Shown: in pieces, positions 43,362 to 51,646 of the stretch | Layout of the letters: every line of letters begins with the position of its first letter | Position numbering within the stretch: position 1 is the first letter of the stretch | Source of the DNA: an uncultured Clostridia bacterium | GTDB lineage: Bacteria > Bacillota > Clostridia > Lachnospirales > Lachnospiraceae | Reading direction: 5' to 3' | DNA: 64,000 nt | Assembly: GCA_948472945.1 (NCBI GenBank) | Contig: CAOKVX010000008.1 | Coordinates: 51,048-115,047, forward strand | The notes under the pieces: model-generated | What the model was told of the DNA's origin: nothing | What the model saw: the letters and a program-made list of their open reading frames with translations, nothing else | Databases searched by the model: none | Translations under genes and position numbers: made by a program

Positions 43362-43390
43362 ATTATATTCTTTTTCAGTACATGTTTCAA
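43362..43390 (-). promoter_or_regulatory. Promoter of the thi operon
   Basis: TTGAAA and TATAAT separated by 17 bp on the minus strand, 44 bp before the thiS start. The leader is too short for a TPP riboswitch, none of whose motifs is present. Confidence 0.8.
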
Positions 43391-43408
43391 GTAGCGCTTG
43401 TAGTGAAA

Positions 43409-43448
43409 ACAAAACCTGCCACATAACCAATATAGGCTTTGTGACAGG
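43409..43448 (-). terminator. Terminator of the Ig-like protein gene
   Basis: CCTGTCACA / TGTGGCAGG arms (one G-T pair) followed on the minus strand by TTTTGTTTT, about 60 bp after the stop codon at 43506. Confidence 0.85.
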
Positions 43449-43505
43449 CTTATGATGTTATTAATACACTATTTTATTACACATAGTTTATAGACAGAAC
43501 TTATA

Positions 43506-44489
43506 TTAATAGTAGTATGCCCTGTATACCCAATCGACTGTAGTATACTCAATATCCTCAAATGCCTCATGTCCTAACATATCATATCTATAGTAAGGTC
43601 TTGACAGTGTTTCAAACTTGGTTGCACCCGGGGCCACGCTATCTATTATTTCATCAACTGCAAGTATCGCTCCATTTGCATCCTTGTAAAAAACAAATCC
43701 CCTGAGATATACATTCTGAACCGTATTGTTAACATACGTCATTACAACCTTGTCATCTACATTCTTAGCGCCCGTAATACTTACAGAAGACGTAACATAT
43801 TTTTTATATGAAGAACTCTGACTAACTGTCACGTTGACCGTACTTTTGGCAACGTCAATAAGGCTGCACTTTGAGGAAAGAGAATATAATCCATAATATG
43901 CCTCTCCCGGAAGAAGATTATCTACAGTAATTGAATGAGTGTCGACAGGAGTACCTGCGCTGTCACAAAGCATAACATCTAATTTAATAGTTGGAATTTC
44001 CTGAGTATTATTGTTTACTATTGTATATAAAATCTCGCCGCTTGAAAGCTTATCGACCCTTTTCGATATATTGGCAGCAAGCGCATTATTCATAATCATC
44101 TGCTGCTGAGGGTCAGCAACAGGAGCCGGAGTCGCAACAGGAGGAGCCGATACTACCGGTTTCTTAGGCAAATTTGCCACAATATTTTTAACAGTTACCT
44201 TACATAAGTACTTTTTCTTTCCAATCTTAGCTGTAATCTTAGTAGAGCCCGCTGCTACAGCTTTTACAGTCCCCTTTTTAACCGTAGCGACCTTTTTGTT
44301 TGCAGTAGACCATTTTACCTTTTTCTTTGTACCTTTTACTTTTAACTTAAATTTAGCGCCAACATTGAGCTCAAGCTTTGTTTTGTTAAGCTTAACCTTG
44401 GCCTCACTCTCTGCGGGAAAAGCAAGAGTCGATGTCACTACTGTAGCAAGCGCAAGACCTAATACTATCAACTTTTTAATACTTTTCAT
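43506..44489 (-). CDS. Secreted protein with a bacterial Ig-like (Big2) domain
   Basis: 327 residues. Signal peptide MKSIKKLIVLGLALATVV followed by AFPAESEA; then a Big2 domain (about 35-105; KVKWSTANKKVATVKKG..VKAVAAGSTKITAK pattern), a Pro/Ala linker (about 118-135) and a beta-rich C-terminal domain of unknown type. GAGGTAAAATA before ATG 44489 decides the start over 44561. Probably surface-associated; ligand unknown. Its C-terminal Ig repeats echo the end of the giant protein at 15894. Confidence 0.78.
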   Translation of the reverse strand: MKSIKKLIVLGLALATVVTSTLAFPAESEAKVKLNKTKLELNVGAKFKLKVKGTKKKVKWSTANKKVATVKKGTVKAVAAGSTKITAKIGKKKYLCKVTVKNIVANLPKKPVVSAPPVATPAPVADPQQQMIMNNALAANISKRVDKLSSGEILYTIVNNNTQEIPTIKLDVMLCDSAGTPVDTHSITVDNLLPGEAYYGLYSLSSKCSLIDVAKSTVNVTVSQSSSYKKYVTSSVSITGAKNVDDKVVMTYVNNTVQNVYLRGFVFYKDANGAILAVDEIIDSVAPGATKFETLSRPYYRYDMLGHEAFEDIEYTTVDWVYRAYYY

Positions 44490-44788
44490 TATTTTACCTC
44501 TTTTCTTTTTACAAATAATAATATTAATTGCCATCAACTTTATAATTTTATAGTATGACAATATCAGTGTATTTACACCGTTTTAATGATATCATACCAA
44601 CAGAACATTTTCAAATAAACAATAAATTAAATAAGAAGAACTTTTTTGTTTATATTAGTAAAAAAAGCTTGCCTGTAAGTATATATTGATAGTACAATTG
44701 AATTGTTCAACTCAAGTGTGAGATTCAAATAAGGGCATTAATATATTATATTAATATAAAATTTAAAATTATAAAGGAGTATTAGGAT

Positions 44789-45889
44789 ATGGATATGAAT
44801 ATGTATAATAAAACAATACTTATCGCAGATGATTCAGAAATCAATCGTGACGTTCTCCGATTCATCTTCGAAGAACAGTTCGATATTCTTGAAGCCGAAG
44901 ACGGCGCACAGGTCATTGACATACTTGAAAAAGAGCGAGACCGAATATCAATGATTTTTCTTGACCTTGTAATGCCTAATAAAACCGGTCTTGACGTTCT
45001 TGACTACATGAACAAAGAAAATTACATAAACACAATACCGGTCATTATGATAACCGGCGAGGCAACGGCTGAATCGGACATCAAGGCTTATGAATACGGC
45101 GCAAGCGACATAATATATAAACCGTTTGAACCAAAGGTCGTAATGAGACGTACAATGAACCTTATTGAGCTTTTTGAACACAGAGTCCATATTGAAAGAA
45201 AACTTGAACAGCGTACAAAAGAACTTATAAAGAGCCGTGAACAGCTGGAGAAAAACAACGAGTTTCTTATTAACGCGCTCAGCTCCGTAGTTGAATTCAG
45301 GAGTCTTGAATCAGGTGAACACATTAAAAGAATTAAATATTTCACTAAAATTATTTTAAACCGGCTTATGAAGTTCTACCCGGAATACAATCTTACAAAA
45401 GAGCAGATTGACTTAATCGTCAACGCCTCCGCCTTACATGACATAGGCAAAATTGCCATTTCTGACAACATACTTTTAAAACCTGATAAGCTTACAAAAT
45501 CCGAGTTTGAGGAAATGAAAAAACATACCATATACGGATGTGAGCTTCTTGAGAAATTTAAGCGCGAAGACAGCGAATTTTACCGCTATTGCTATGACAT
45601 CTGCCGATATCACCACGAAAAATATGACGGCAACGGATATCCGGATGGACTTAAAGGTGAGGAAATACCAATCTGGGCTCAGGTAGTGTCAATTGTAGAT
45701 GTATTTGACGCGCTTGTAAGTAAACGTGTATATAAGATTCCTTACGCCTCGGAGGAAGTTGTCCGCATGATACAAGAGGGCGAATGCGGGGTATTTTCAC
45801 CGAACATTCTTGAATGTTTTGAACTCTCAAGAATAGACCTGTTTAAAGCGTCCGAGCTAATCTCATATGCCGACAACAGCATAAGCTGA
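44789..45889 (+). CDS. Response regulator with HD-GYP (c-di-GMP phosphodiesterase) output
   Basis: Receiver at 1-125 (DDSE pair, D59 in FLDLVMP, K near 110 in YKPFEP) followed by a short coiled region and an HD-GYP domain: HD in ALHDIGKI near 218 and HHEKYDGNGYPDGLKG near 275. The full GYP signature is intact, so c-di-GMP hydrolysis is expected. 366 residues; GGAGTATTAGG upstream. No histidine kinase neighbours it, so its donor is unknown. Confidence 0.92.
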   Translation: MDMNMYNKTILIADDSEINRDVLRFIFEEQFDILEAEDGAQVIDILEKERDRISMIFLDLVMPNKTGLDVLDYMNKENYINTIPVIMITGEATAESDIKAYEYGASDIIYKPFEPKVVMRRTMNLIELFEHRVHIERKLEQRTKELIKSREQLEKNNEFLINALSSVVEFRSLESGEHIKRIKYFTKIILNRLMKFYPEYNLTKEQIDLIVNASALHDIGKIAISDNILLKPDKLTKSEFEEMKKHTIYGCELLEKFKREDSEFYRYCYDICRYHHEKYDGNGYPDGLKGEEIPIWAQVVSIVDVFDALVSKRVYKIPYASEEVVRMIQEGECGVFSPNILECFELSRIDLFKASELISYADNSIS

Positions 45890-45980
45890 AAAACTGCAGC
45901 GAACTGTGCGGATATTCGATGAAAATGTCGCTTTTAAGCAGTTCCGAAATATATAAAAGGATTGGTAGTGGTAGTATTTT

Positions 45981-46430
45981 ATGAAATTTGTCATACAGAG
46001 AGTGACCGAAGCAAGCGTACGGGTTGAAAGCGATATTGTCGGTTCAATTGGCAGGGGATATCTTGTCCTAATAGGTGCGGCTGATTCAGATACAACCGAG
46101 ATTGCGGACAAAATGATAAACAAGCTTATTAATCTGCGCATTTTTGAGGATGAAAACGGTAAAACTAACCTTAATCTTGAAAGTGTCGACGGTGAACTTT
46201 TGATTGTATCACAATTTACACTGTATGCCGACTGCAGGAAAGGCAACCGACCGTCATTTACAGGCGCCGGCTCCCCCGACATGGCTGAGAAACTTTACGA
46301 ATATATAATATCCGAGTGCAACAAAAAGGTCAGGGTTGTAGAACACGGAATTTTCGGCGCAGAAATGAAAGTATCCCTGGTAAACGACGGTCCGTTTACC
46401 GTAATATTTGATTCAGACGTCATGTTTTAA
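45981..46430 (+). CDS. dtd: D-aminoacyl-tRNA deacylase
   Basis: Hydrolyses D-amino acids from mischarged tRNA. Diagnostic motifs are [17 protein letters not shown] (about 78-94) and NDGPFT near the C-terminus. 149 residues, normal. The 3' end overlaps the convergent PAP2 gene by 18 bp. Start has AAAAGGA upstream; no regulatory feature seen. Confidence 0.95.
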   Translation: MKFVIQRVTEASVRVESDIVGSIGRGYLVLIGAADSDTTEIADKMINKLINLRIFEDENGKTNLNLESVDGELLIVSQFTLYADCRKGNRPSFTGAGSPDMAEKLYEYIISECNKKVRVVEHGIFGAEMKVSLVNDGPFTVIFDSDVMF

Positions 46431-46955
46431 ACATGCCGATACAATATAATCCGAAACTAACGCAATGAAATAACCAATTATAATTCCGGCAACCACGTCG
46501 CCCGGATAGTGCACTCCAAGGTAAAGCCTTGAAAATGCGGTAACCGCCGCAACTATAAGTGCAGGTATCCAGTAACGCGGCGGCCGGCTTCTTATTATCA
46601 CAAAGGCGGCTGAAAATGAAACGCCCGTATGACCTGACGGAAATGAGAAGTCGGTCGGCTTTGCAATTATTGAGGTAAGGCCCTCTATTATATCGAAAGG
46701 TCTGGCTCTACCAACGACATTTTTAAGTATTAAATTATTTATTAAAAGCGACAGTATAAGCGCCGTAAATATCATAACACCGGTTTTTCTCGAATCCTTG
46801 AATGAGAACATTAATATTCCTATTATTATCCATATGATTCCGTACTCACATATCATAGAGAAAAACTTCATAACGGGAGTCAGCGCGTCACACCTTATAT
46901 ATTCCTGTATAAATAATAATATATCCTCCTCAAACTGACATATAAAGTCAAACAT
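46413..46955 (-). CDS. PAP2-family membrane phosphatase
   Basis: Six-helix phosphatase, likely of undecaprenyl pyrophosphate (BacA-independent, BcrC-type) or a lipid phosphate. The three PAP2 motifs are present: [16 protein letters not shown] and [13 protein letters not shown]. Start ATG 46955 with GGTGG upstream; 46997 in-frame lacks a site. Its 3' end overlaps dtd. Confidence 0.85.
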   Translation of the reverse strand: MFDFICQFEEDILLFIQEYIRCDALTPVMKFFSMICEYGIIWIIIGILMFSFKDSRKTGVMIFTALILSLLINNLILKNVVGRARPFDIIEGLTSIIAKPTDFSFPSGHTGVSFSAAFVIIRSRPPRYWIPALIVAAVTAFSRLYLGVHYPGDVVAGIIIGYFIALVSDYIVSACLKHDV

Positions 46956-47189
46956 AATACTTCCACCTTTCACTTTCTCTGCAGAACAATTAGGCATATG
47001 GCCTTTATTGTTAATGGCTATTATAGCATTTCAATATTATTTTTCAATAATACTCTTAATATTTAATGCTTTTACCATAATTTTATAAATTTTAATCTTT
47101 TTATAATTTTATAAAATTATAGGAGCAAAACTATTATGGCAGAAGCCCGGCAGGGGATAAACTTATTCAAATAATTAAATATTTACTCT

Positions 47190-47217
47190 TGCAATTTAAG
47201 AAATATGTGCTATACTG
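47190..47217 (+). promoter_or_regulatory. Promoter of the ABC-F leader
   Basis: TTGCAA and TATACT with a 16-bp spacer, 28 bp before the leader ORF. Confidence 0.65.
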
Positions 47218-47245
47218 ATACAAACATTAAGAAAGAGGTGGAAAG

Positions 47246-47269
47246 ATGTATAACTTTTTTTGCAGATAA
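47246..47269 (+). CDS. Leader peptide (7 codons) of the ABC-F resistance gene
   Basis: ATG-start ORF encoding MYNFFCR, preceded by AGAGGTGG at 5 nt. It is the first ORF on the transcript and is followed by hairpins and a terminator before the ABC-F gene, the usual layout of antibiotic-induced ribosome-mediated attenuation. The peptide itself need not be functional; stalling during its translation is expected to matter. Confidence 0.65.
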   Translation: MYNFFCR

Positions 47270-47459
47270 CAATAAAGAGTTCAACGATACTCATATTACA
47301 GTATTGTTGTTCTTATTTGCAGGAAAGTTATAAATCTATCTGACTCTATATAGTTTAGCATCTACCTTTTATAGTTTTTGTATATTAGTTGGAGATAATT
47401 TATCACCAACTGTACAGTTACTTAATTACCACCAAAAGATAGTGTCATAATGCTATGTC

Positions 47460-47496
47460 GGGCTGCAGGAATTGACTTTCCTGCAGCCTTATTTTG
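47460..47496 (+). terminator. Attenuator terminator ahead of the ABC-F gene
   Basis: 11-bp perfect stem GGCTGCAGGAA / TTCCTGCAGCC, 6-nt loop, then TTATTTTG. It lies 190 bp after the leader peptide and 100 bp before the gene, so default transcription probably ends here. Possible antiterminator hairpins: CAACGATACT / AGTATTGTTG and AGTTGG.GATAA / TTATC.CCAACT (47389-47413). Confidence 0.8.
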
Positions 47497-47597
47497 TCAT
47501 ATAGGAAAACAAAGTATACATTTATGGCAAAAGCCCTTCCGGGGATAGGCAATTGCACAGGCAAATTAAGAAATAGAATTATAAAGGGGGATTTTTT

Positions 47598-49058
47598 ATG
47601 TCAATGATTAATATAGAGAGACTTACATTTTCATACCCGACAAGTTATGACAACATATTTGAAGACGTAAGTTTTCAAATCGACACAGACTGGAAGCTTG
47701 GTTTTGTCGGTAGAAACGGTCGAGGTAAAACTACTTTTTTAAACCTGCTGCTTGGAAAATACGAATATTCAGGAAATATCAGCGCATCAGTAATGTTTGA
47801 TTATTTCCCATACGAGGTTGCAAACAAAAGCCTTATTACTGAGGAAGTGCTTCAGAATATATGCCCATCCGCCGAGGAGTGGGAACTTATGAGGGAACTG
47901 TCATACCTTGAGACAGACCCCAACGTGCTGTGGAGACCATTTGAAACCCTGTCAAACGGTGAACAGACAAAGGTTTTGCTTACAGCTCTTTTTTTGAACG
48001 AGGGCCATTTCCTTTTGATTGACGAACCTACCAATCATCTTGACGCCAATGCCAGAGAGCTTGTCGCGGCTTATCTTAAAAAGAAAAAGGGATATATACT
48101 TGTTTCGCACGACAGATATTTTCTTGACGGATGCGTGGATCATATTTTATCAATTAACAAGGCAGACATAGAAATACAGGGTGGAAATTTCTCTTCGTGG
48201 ATGGCCGACTTTGAGCGCAGGCAGGATTCAGAAAAGTCACAGAATGAAAGATTAAAAAAAGATATAAACCGTCTTCAGCAGTCGGCAAAACGTACGTCTT
48301 CGTGGTCCGAGCGCGTAGAGGCGTCTAAGATAGGCGCTTACAACAAAGGCTATATAGGACATAAAGCCGCAAAAATGATGAAACGCTCTAAAACGATAGA
48401 AGCCCGTCAGGAGCAGGCAATCAGGCAGAAATCAGAGCTGCTTAAAAATTTTGAGACCACAAAAGAGCTGAAAATCTGCCCGATTGCTTATCATTCAGAC
48501 ACGATTGCATCATTTTCAAATGTCTCGATATGTTATGACGGACATATCGTATGCCCCCCTGTTTCTTTCGATATAAAACGCGGTAACAGAATTGCCATAG
48601 ACGGAAAGAACGGCAGCGGCAAAAGCAGCCTTTTAAAAGCGCTGACAGGCGCGCCCACAGGCTACACCGGCACGGTGACAACAGGTTCAGGCGTTATAAT
48701 CTCCTACGTACCGCAGGACACATCGCATCTGCATGGCACGTTGTCGGAATTTGCGAAAGAAAATAATATAGACGAAACCTTATTCAAATCTATGCTTCGC
48801 AAGATGAATTTTGACAGAATTCAATTTGAGAAAGACATACGTGATTTTTCAGGCGGTCAAAAAAAGAAAACTCTTATCGCTAAAAGTCTGTGCGAACAAG
48901 CGCATCTGTATGTATGGGATGAGCCGCTTAATTTTATTGACGTGTATTCCCGAATGCAGATTGAACAGCTTATACAAAATTTTTCTCCCACAATGATATT
49001 TGTGGAACACGACAGGGCTTTTAGGGAAAATATTGCAACAAATGTTGTAATGCTATAA
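47598..49058 (+). CDS. ABC-F ribosomal protection protein (Lsa/Vga/CplR type)
   Basis: Soluble ATPase with two ABC domains that binds the ribosomal E site and displaces peptidyl-transferase-centre antibiotics (lincosamide, pleuromutilin, streptogramin A). Walker A loops at about 38-46 (GRNGRGKTT) and 336-344 (GKNGSGKSS), signatures LSNGEQ (~118) and FSGGQKK (~417), and a long basic coiled interdomain linker (~195-285). N-terminus MSMINIERLTFSYPTSYDNI is Lsa-like. No membrane part. AAAGGGG precedes the ATG. Preceded by an inducible attenuator, as in vmlR-type genes. Confidence 0.9.
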   Translation: MSMINIERLTFSYPTSYDNIFEDVSFQIDTDWKLGFVGRNGRGKTTFLNLLLGKYEYSGNISASVMFDYFPYEVANKSLITEEVLQNICPSAEEWELMRELSYLETDPNVLWRPFETLSNGEQTKVLLTALFLNEGHFLLIDEPTNHLDANARELVAAYLKKKKGYILVSHDRYFLDGCVDHILSINKADIEIQGGNFSSWMADFERRQDSEKSQNERLKKDINRLQQSAKRTSSWSERVEASKIGAYNKGYIGHKAAKMMKRSKTIEARQEQAIRQKSELLKNFETTKELKICPIAYHSDTIASFSNVSICYDGHIVCPPVSFDIKRGNRIAIDGKNGSGKSSLLKALTGAPTGYTGTVTTGSGVIISYVPQDTSHLHGTLSEFAKENNIDETLFKSMLRKMNFDRIQFEKDIRDFSGGQKKKTLIAKSLCEQAHLYVWDEPLNFIDVYSRMQIEQLIQNFSPTMIFVEHDRAFRENIATNVVML

Positions 49059-49206
49059 AGAGTTTTTGTATTATATTTAAAAGATATGATATACTCCCAA
49101 TATGGAGAATATGGAGAACCATAGAACCAAAGGCGGCTTTTCCCTCTTTTTCATTCGGAGGGTTCATGCCGCCATTGTCACTTTGTTTGGTATTACCGGT
49201 ATTCTT

Positions 49207-49299
49207 ATGCCGAAGAACCGCATTTTTGTCATTCCACGGATAATCCGGCTCGGTGTCATACTGCTGTCGACACCATGCAATAATTTCTTCCCTCGTCAT
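49207..49299 (-). pseudogene. 5' fragment of an MmcQ/YjbR-family gene
   Basis: The first 31 codons match the MmcQ/YjbR N-terminus (MTREEIIAWC, then EPDYPWND and AVLRHK); beyond them the reading no longer matches the family. Its ATG overlaps the stop of the upstream gene (ATGA), so an intact version would have been the third gene of that operon. The rest has been lost between here and the ABC-F gene. Confidence 0.6.
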
Positions 49300-50003
49300 A
49301 ACAGTGAATCTCCGTCTACTTCTTTTATGGAATTAAGGTATCTCTTATATTCGTATGGCGACAAAACCTTTATCTCATCATAATAATAATCTTTGTTATC
49401 GGATGCCTTTAAATTAACAAATCTTAAAAGTGAAGATTTAACATGGGAAAATGTATTATAAGAAGTCGGCTTTGCCGCAAGTTCAGTTAATGTATCCTCC
49501 ATACTGTCGATATAATCATCAACAACCACACAGAAAATTACCCTCAGATGTCTGTCATTTAAAAAATCATTACACAACGGCAATATTTTCTTGTCTAATG
49601 TTATATAACTTTCAATTGCCTTAAATTTTATGGAATCCAATAATTCATTTATTTCAAGCTTGCCTTTGTCAATCAACAGATTAGCGTAATCCCTGCAAAT
49701 TTTTGCATCGTCATCAGGACATGTCAGCATACTGTAATCAAGCGTTTCCTTAGATATGTTCCTCTTAAAACCACTCTTAAACTCCGTCAATAATATTATT
49801 TTATCATTCACTAACAGCGCGTCCGCAGACGTTGGGTACTTTATATAACCATAGACTTGTTTTGTTATCTTGTCATAATTATACGCAGATGTCTCATCAT
49901 TTACCAAAACTTTGCCTTTATCCGACTTAGAAAGTATTGATATTGGCTCTGTCTTATCAAAAAAGTTATCAATGATATAACTGCATACATCCTTTTTTAT
50001 CAT
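49296..50003 (-). CDS. Probable PD-(D/E)XK nuclease partner of an AAA ATPase
   Basis: 235-residue soluble protein I cannot assign to a named family. The segment SADALLVNDKIILLTEFKSG (residues 59-78) has the spacing of a PD-(D/E)XK active site: D61, E74 and K76 after a beta-hairpin. The remainder is mixed alpha/beta. Start ATG 50003 follows GGAG by 8 nt; a GTG at 50012 that overlaps the ATPase stop is the alternative. It is translated straight after the ATPase, so the two almost certainly act together, perhaps in phage defence. The nuclease call is by motif only. Confidence 0.65.
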   Translation of the reverse strand: MIKKDVCSYIIDNFFDKTEPISILSKSDKGKVLVNDETSAYNYDKITKQVYGYIKYPTSADALLVNDKIILLTEFKSGFKRNISKETLDYSMLTCPDDDAKICRDYANLLIDKGKLEINELLDSIKFKAIESYITLDKKILPLCNDFLNDRHLRVIFCVVVDDYIDSMEDTLTELAAKPTSYNTFSHVKSSLLRFVNLKASDNKDYYYDEIKVLSPYEYKRYLNSIKEVDGDSLL

Positions 50004-50008
50004 AAAGT

Positions 50009-51430
50009 TCACTCCAGAGCATCATTTTCCAAATATTCATTGCGCAACAATTTAACATCGGACAGATAAGTTACAAAATCTTCATAAATCAAATTCAGTG
50101 AATCGTTTACACATTTGTAAGATACAAACGGTCCGTTATCTATCTGTTCTGTTTGATAAAAATTACATAATGACGTTATCTTATATTTCCTCATGTAAGC
50201 GTCCACCGCAAGCATAAAATGTGAGCTGTGCGTAGTAAGAAGTACATGACATCCTATTTCTTTGACAAGCAATACTATTATTTCAACAAATAAATTTTGC
50301 CATTCCGGATGAAGATGCGACTCAGGCTCATCTAATATTAAAAGAGTATTCTCGTCTAGCTCCCCACGTTCCAAAAGTATTTTTATTATTGAGAACATCT
50401 TTGAACCTGTTGCCAAATTTGCGCAATTTAACTTAACCTTGTCCCTGACATAAAATCTTTCTCCGTCATTTTCCGTAAATTCTCCCGGGAGAATAGAATC
50501 AATTTTCTCTTTAATTAATTTATAGCGTTCATCTATAACCCCTTCTTCAAATATCGAAATTGGTCGGGAATAGTTCAGTATAAATTTTAGTTTATTATCA
50601 TGAGTTATGATTCTTGCTTCATTTACAAATGATATATTAGTTGTCGTATATTTATTTCTTTTGCGAAAAGCCGGTTCATCGATAATGAACGGATTATCAA
50701 TAAAATAAGCCTTTTTATATGGAGAATTCCAATATACTACATCATCATCTTCGGATATTTCATTATTTTTAATATCAACCTTAAAGCATAACTCGTCTTT
50801 ATCATATATTTCTATAAATGACGATACATTTTCCAAAGCTACAGGCTGAATCTGTCCGTTAAATTCTATTGCTAAAGTAGCGTTTATTGATTGTTTAGCA
50901 TAATTTATAAGCTCAATATCCCCCATGATATACTCTCTTGTCATGCTCAATATTGATATTGCTTCTTCTTTATATGTTTCAAAATTTTCTTTAGTAATTT
51001 CCTTTCTAAGCCTTGGCGGACGCCTGAATCTTTCCAAAATACTTTTATATGGCTCACACGTAATATCAAAGTCTTCAAGCTCATGAATCAAATCCGATAT
51101 ATAAATATCCACTTTTTCAGGGAAAACCGAATCATCATAATCACCGGAAAAAAATATTTTGATACACTCATTTTCAATTTGCTCTTGTCCTCTCTTCATC
51201 GAAAAATGAAAAGGAAAACATTCACATGCCTTTTCCATCTGACTCACAGCATAATTGTATCTGTCATTTACTGATTTTTGTTTTATATTTTCTACACTGT
51301 CAATTAAAGAATATAAGGCTTTGCTTACAGTCGTCTTTCCGGAATTATTTTTACCGGTAATAACCGTGAGCCCATTAATTTCAATTGTAGAGTCCTTTAT
51401 AATGCCTATATTCTTTAAACGAATGTTCAT
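50009..51430 (-). CDS. AAA ATPase of the OLD/SMC-like (AAA_15/AAA_21) type
   Basis: 473-residue ABC-like ATPase. Walker A GKNNSGKTT at 26-34; ABC-signature-like NLATGSK at 338-344; Walker B LLILDEPESHLHPEW at 363-377; H-loop THSS at 400-403. The middle region (about 60-330) is a coiled/insert domain. The DEPESHLHPEW pattern is typical of defence-associated ATPases (OLD, AriA, PtuA and relatives). No fused TOPRIM domain is seen; the nuclease-like function is supplied by the overlapping next gene. AGGAGG lies 7 nt before the ATG, downstream of a 20-bp palindrome. Confidence 0.85.
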   Translation of the reverse strand: MNIRLKNIGIIKDSTIEINGLTVITGKNNSGKTTVSKALYSLIDSVENIKQKSVNDRYNYAVSQMEKACECFPFHFSMKRGQEQIENECIKIFFSGDYDDSVFPEKVDIYISDLIHELEDFDITCEPYKSILERFRRPPRLRKEITKENFETYKEEAISILSMTREYIMGDIELINYAKQSINATLAIEFNGQIQPVALENVSSFIEIYDKDELCFKVDIKNNEISEDDDVVYWNSPYKKAYFIDNPFIIDEPAFRKRNKYTTTNISFVNEARIITHDNKLKFILNYSRPISIFEEGVIDERYKLIKEKIDSILPGEFTENDGERFYVRDKVKLNCANLATGSKMFSIIKILLERGELDENTLLILDEPESHLHPEWQNLFVEIIVLLVKEIGCHVLLTTHSSHFMLAVDAYMRKYKITSLCNFYQTEQIDNGPFVSYKCVNDSLNLIYEDFVTYLSDVKLLRNEYLENDALE

Positions 51431-51453
51431 AGGACACCTCCTATTAGGAATTT

Positions 51454-51473
51454 AAAAGATTATATAATCTTTT
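51454..51473. promoter_or_regulatory. Perfect palindrome upstream of the ATPase-nuclease operon
   Basis: AAAAGATTATATAATCTTTT, a perfect 20-bp palindrome 24-43 bp before the ATPase start. It is well placed for an operator or transcript 5' hairpin. A weak -10 TATAAC lies just upstream. Confidence 0.5.
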
Positions 51474-51582
51474 GATGGTTATACCATACGCAGTACGTAC
51501 ACTAAAGCTTACGGTAGACATTATATCACATACATACTATTTTGTATATGTATTACCTATTTTCTTTCACTTTATTTTCAGC

Positions 51583-51613
51583 AAAAATAATAGTAACAGC
51601 CGCAGTTATTATA
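51583..51613 (-). terminator. Candidate terminator after the tandem GNAT gene
   Basis: On the minus strand an imperfect hairpin (AATAAC / GTTA.TATT, GC-rich loop) is followed by five T, 34 bp after the stop codon. Confidence 0.5.
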
Positions 51614-51646
51614 CTAATCCGTCGATATCAGTCAAATTAACCTAAT

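Noticed and set aside
43319..43408. TPP riboswitch upstream of thiS
   Set aside because: Expected by gene content, but CTGAGA and the downstream motif are missing and the leader is too short.
44737..44753. AT-only palindrome TTAATATA-T-TATATTAA before the HD-GYP regulator
   Set aside because: Low complexity; no independent sign of function.
47102..47121. Perfect 20-bp palindrome TATAATTTTATAAAATTATA
   Set aside because: Composed only of A and T in a very AT-rich stretch, so chance occurrence is plausible; kept out of features.
49021..49299. Full 92-residue open frame taken as a complete gene
   Set aside because: Only the first 31 codons resemble MmcQ/YjbR; the remainder runs into the end of the ABC-F gene antisense and matches nothing.
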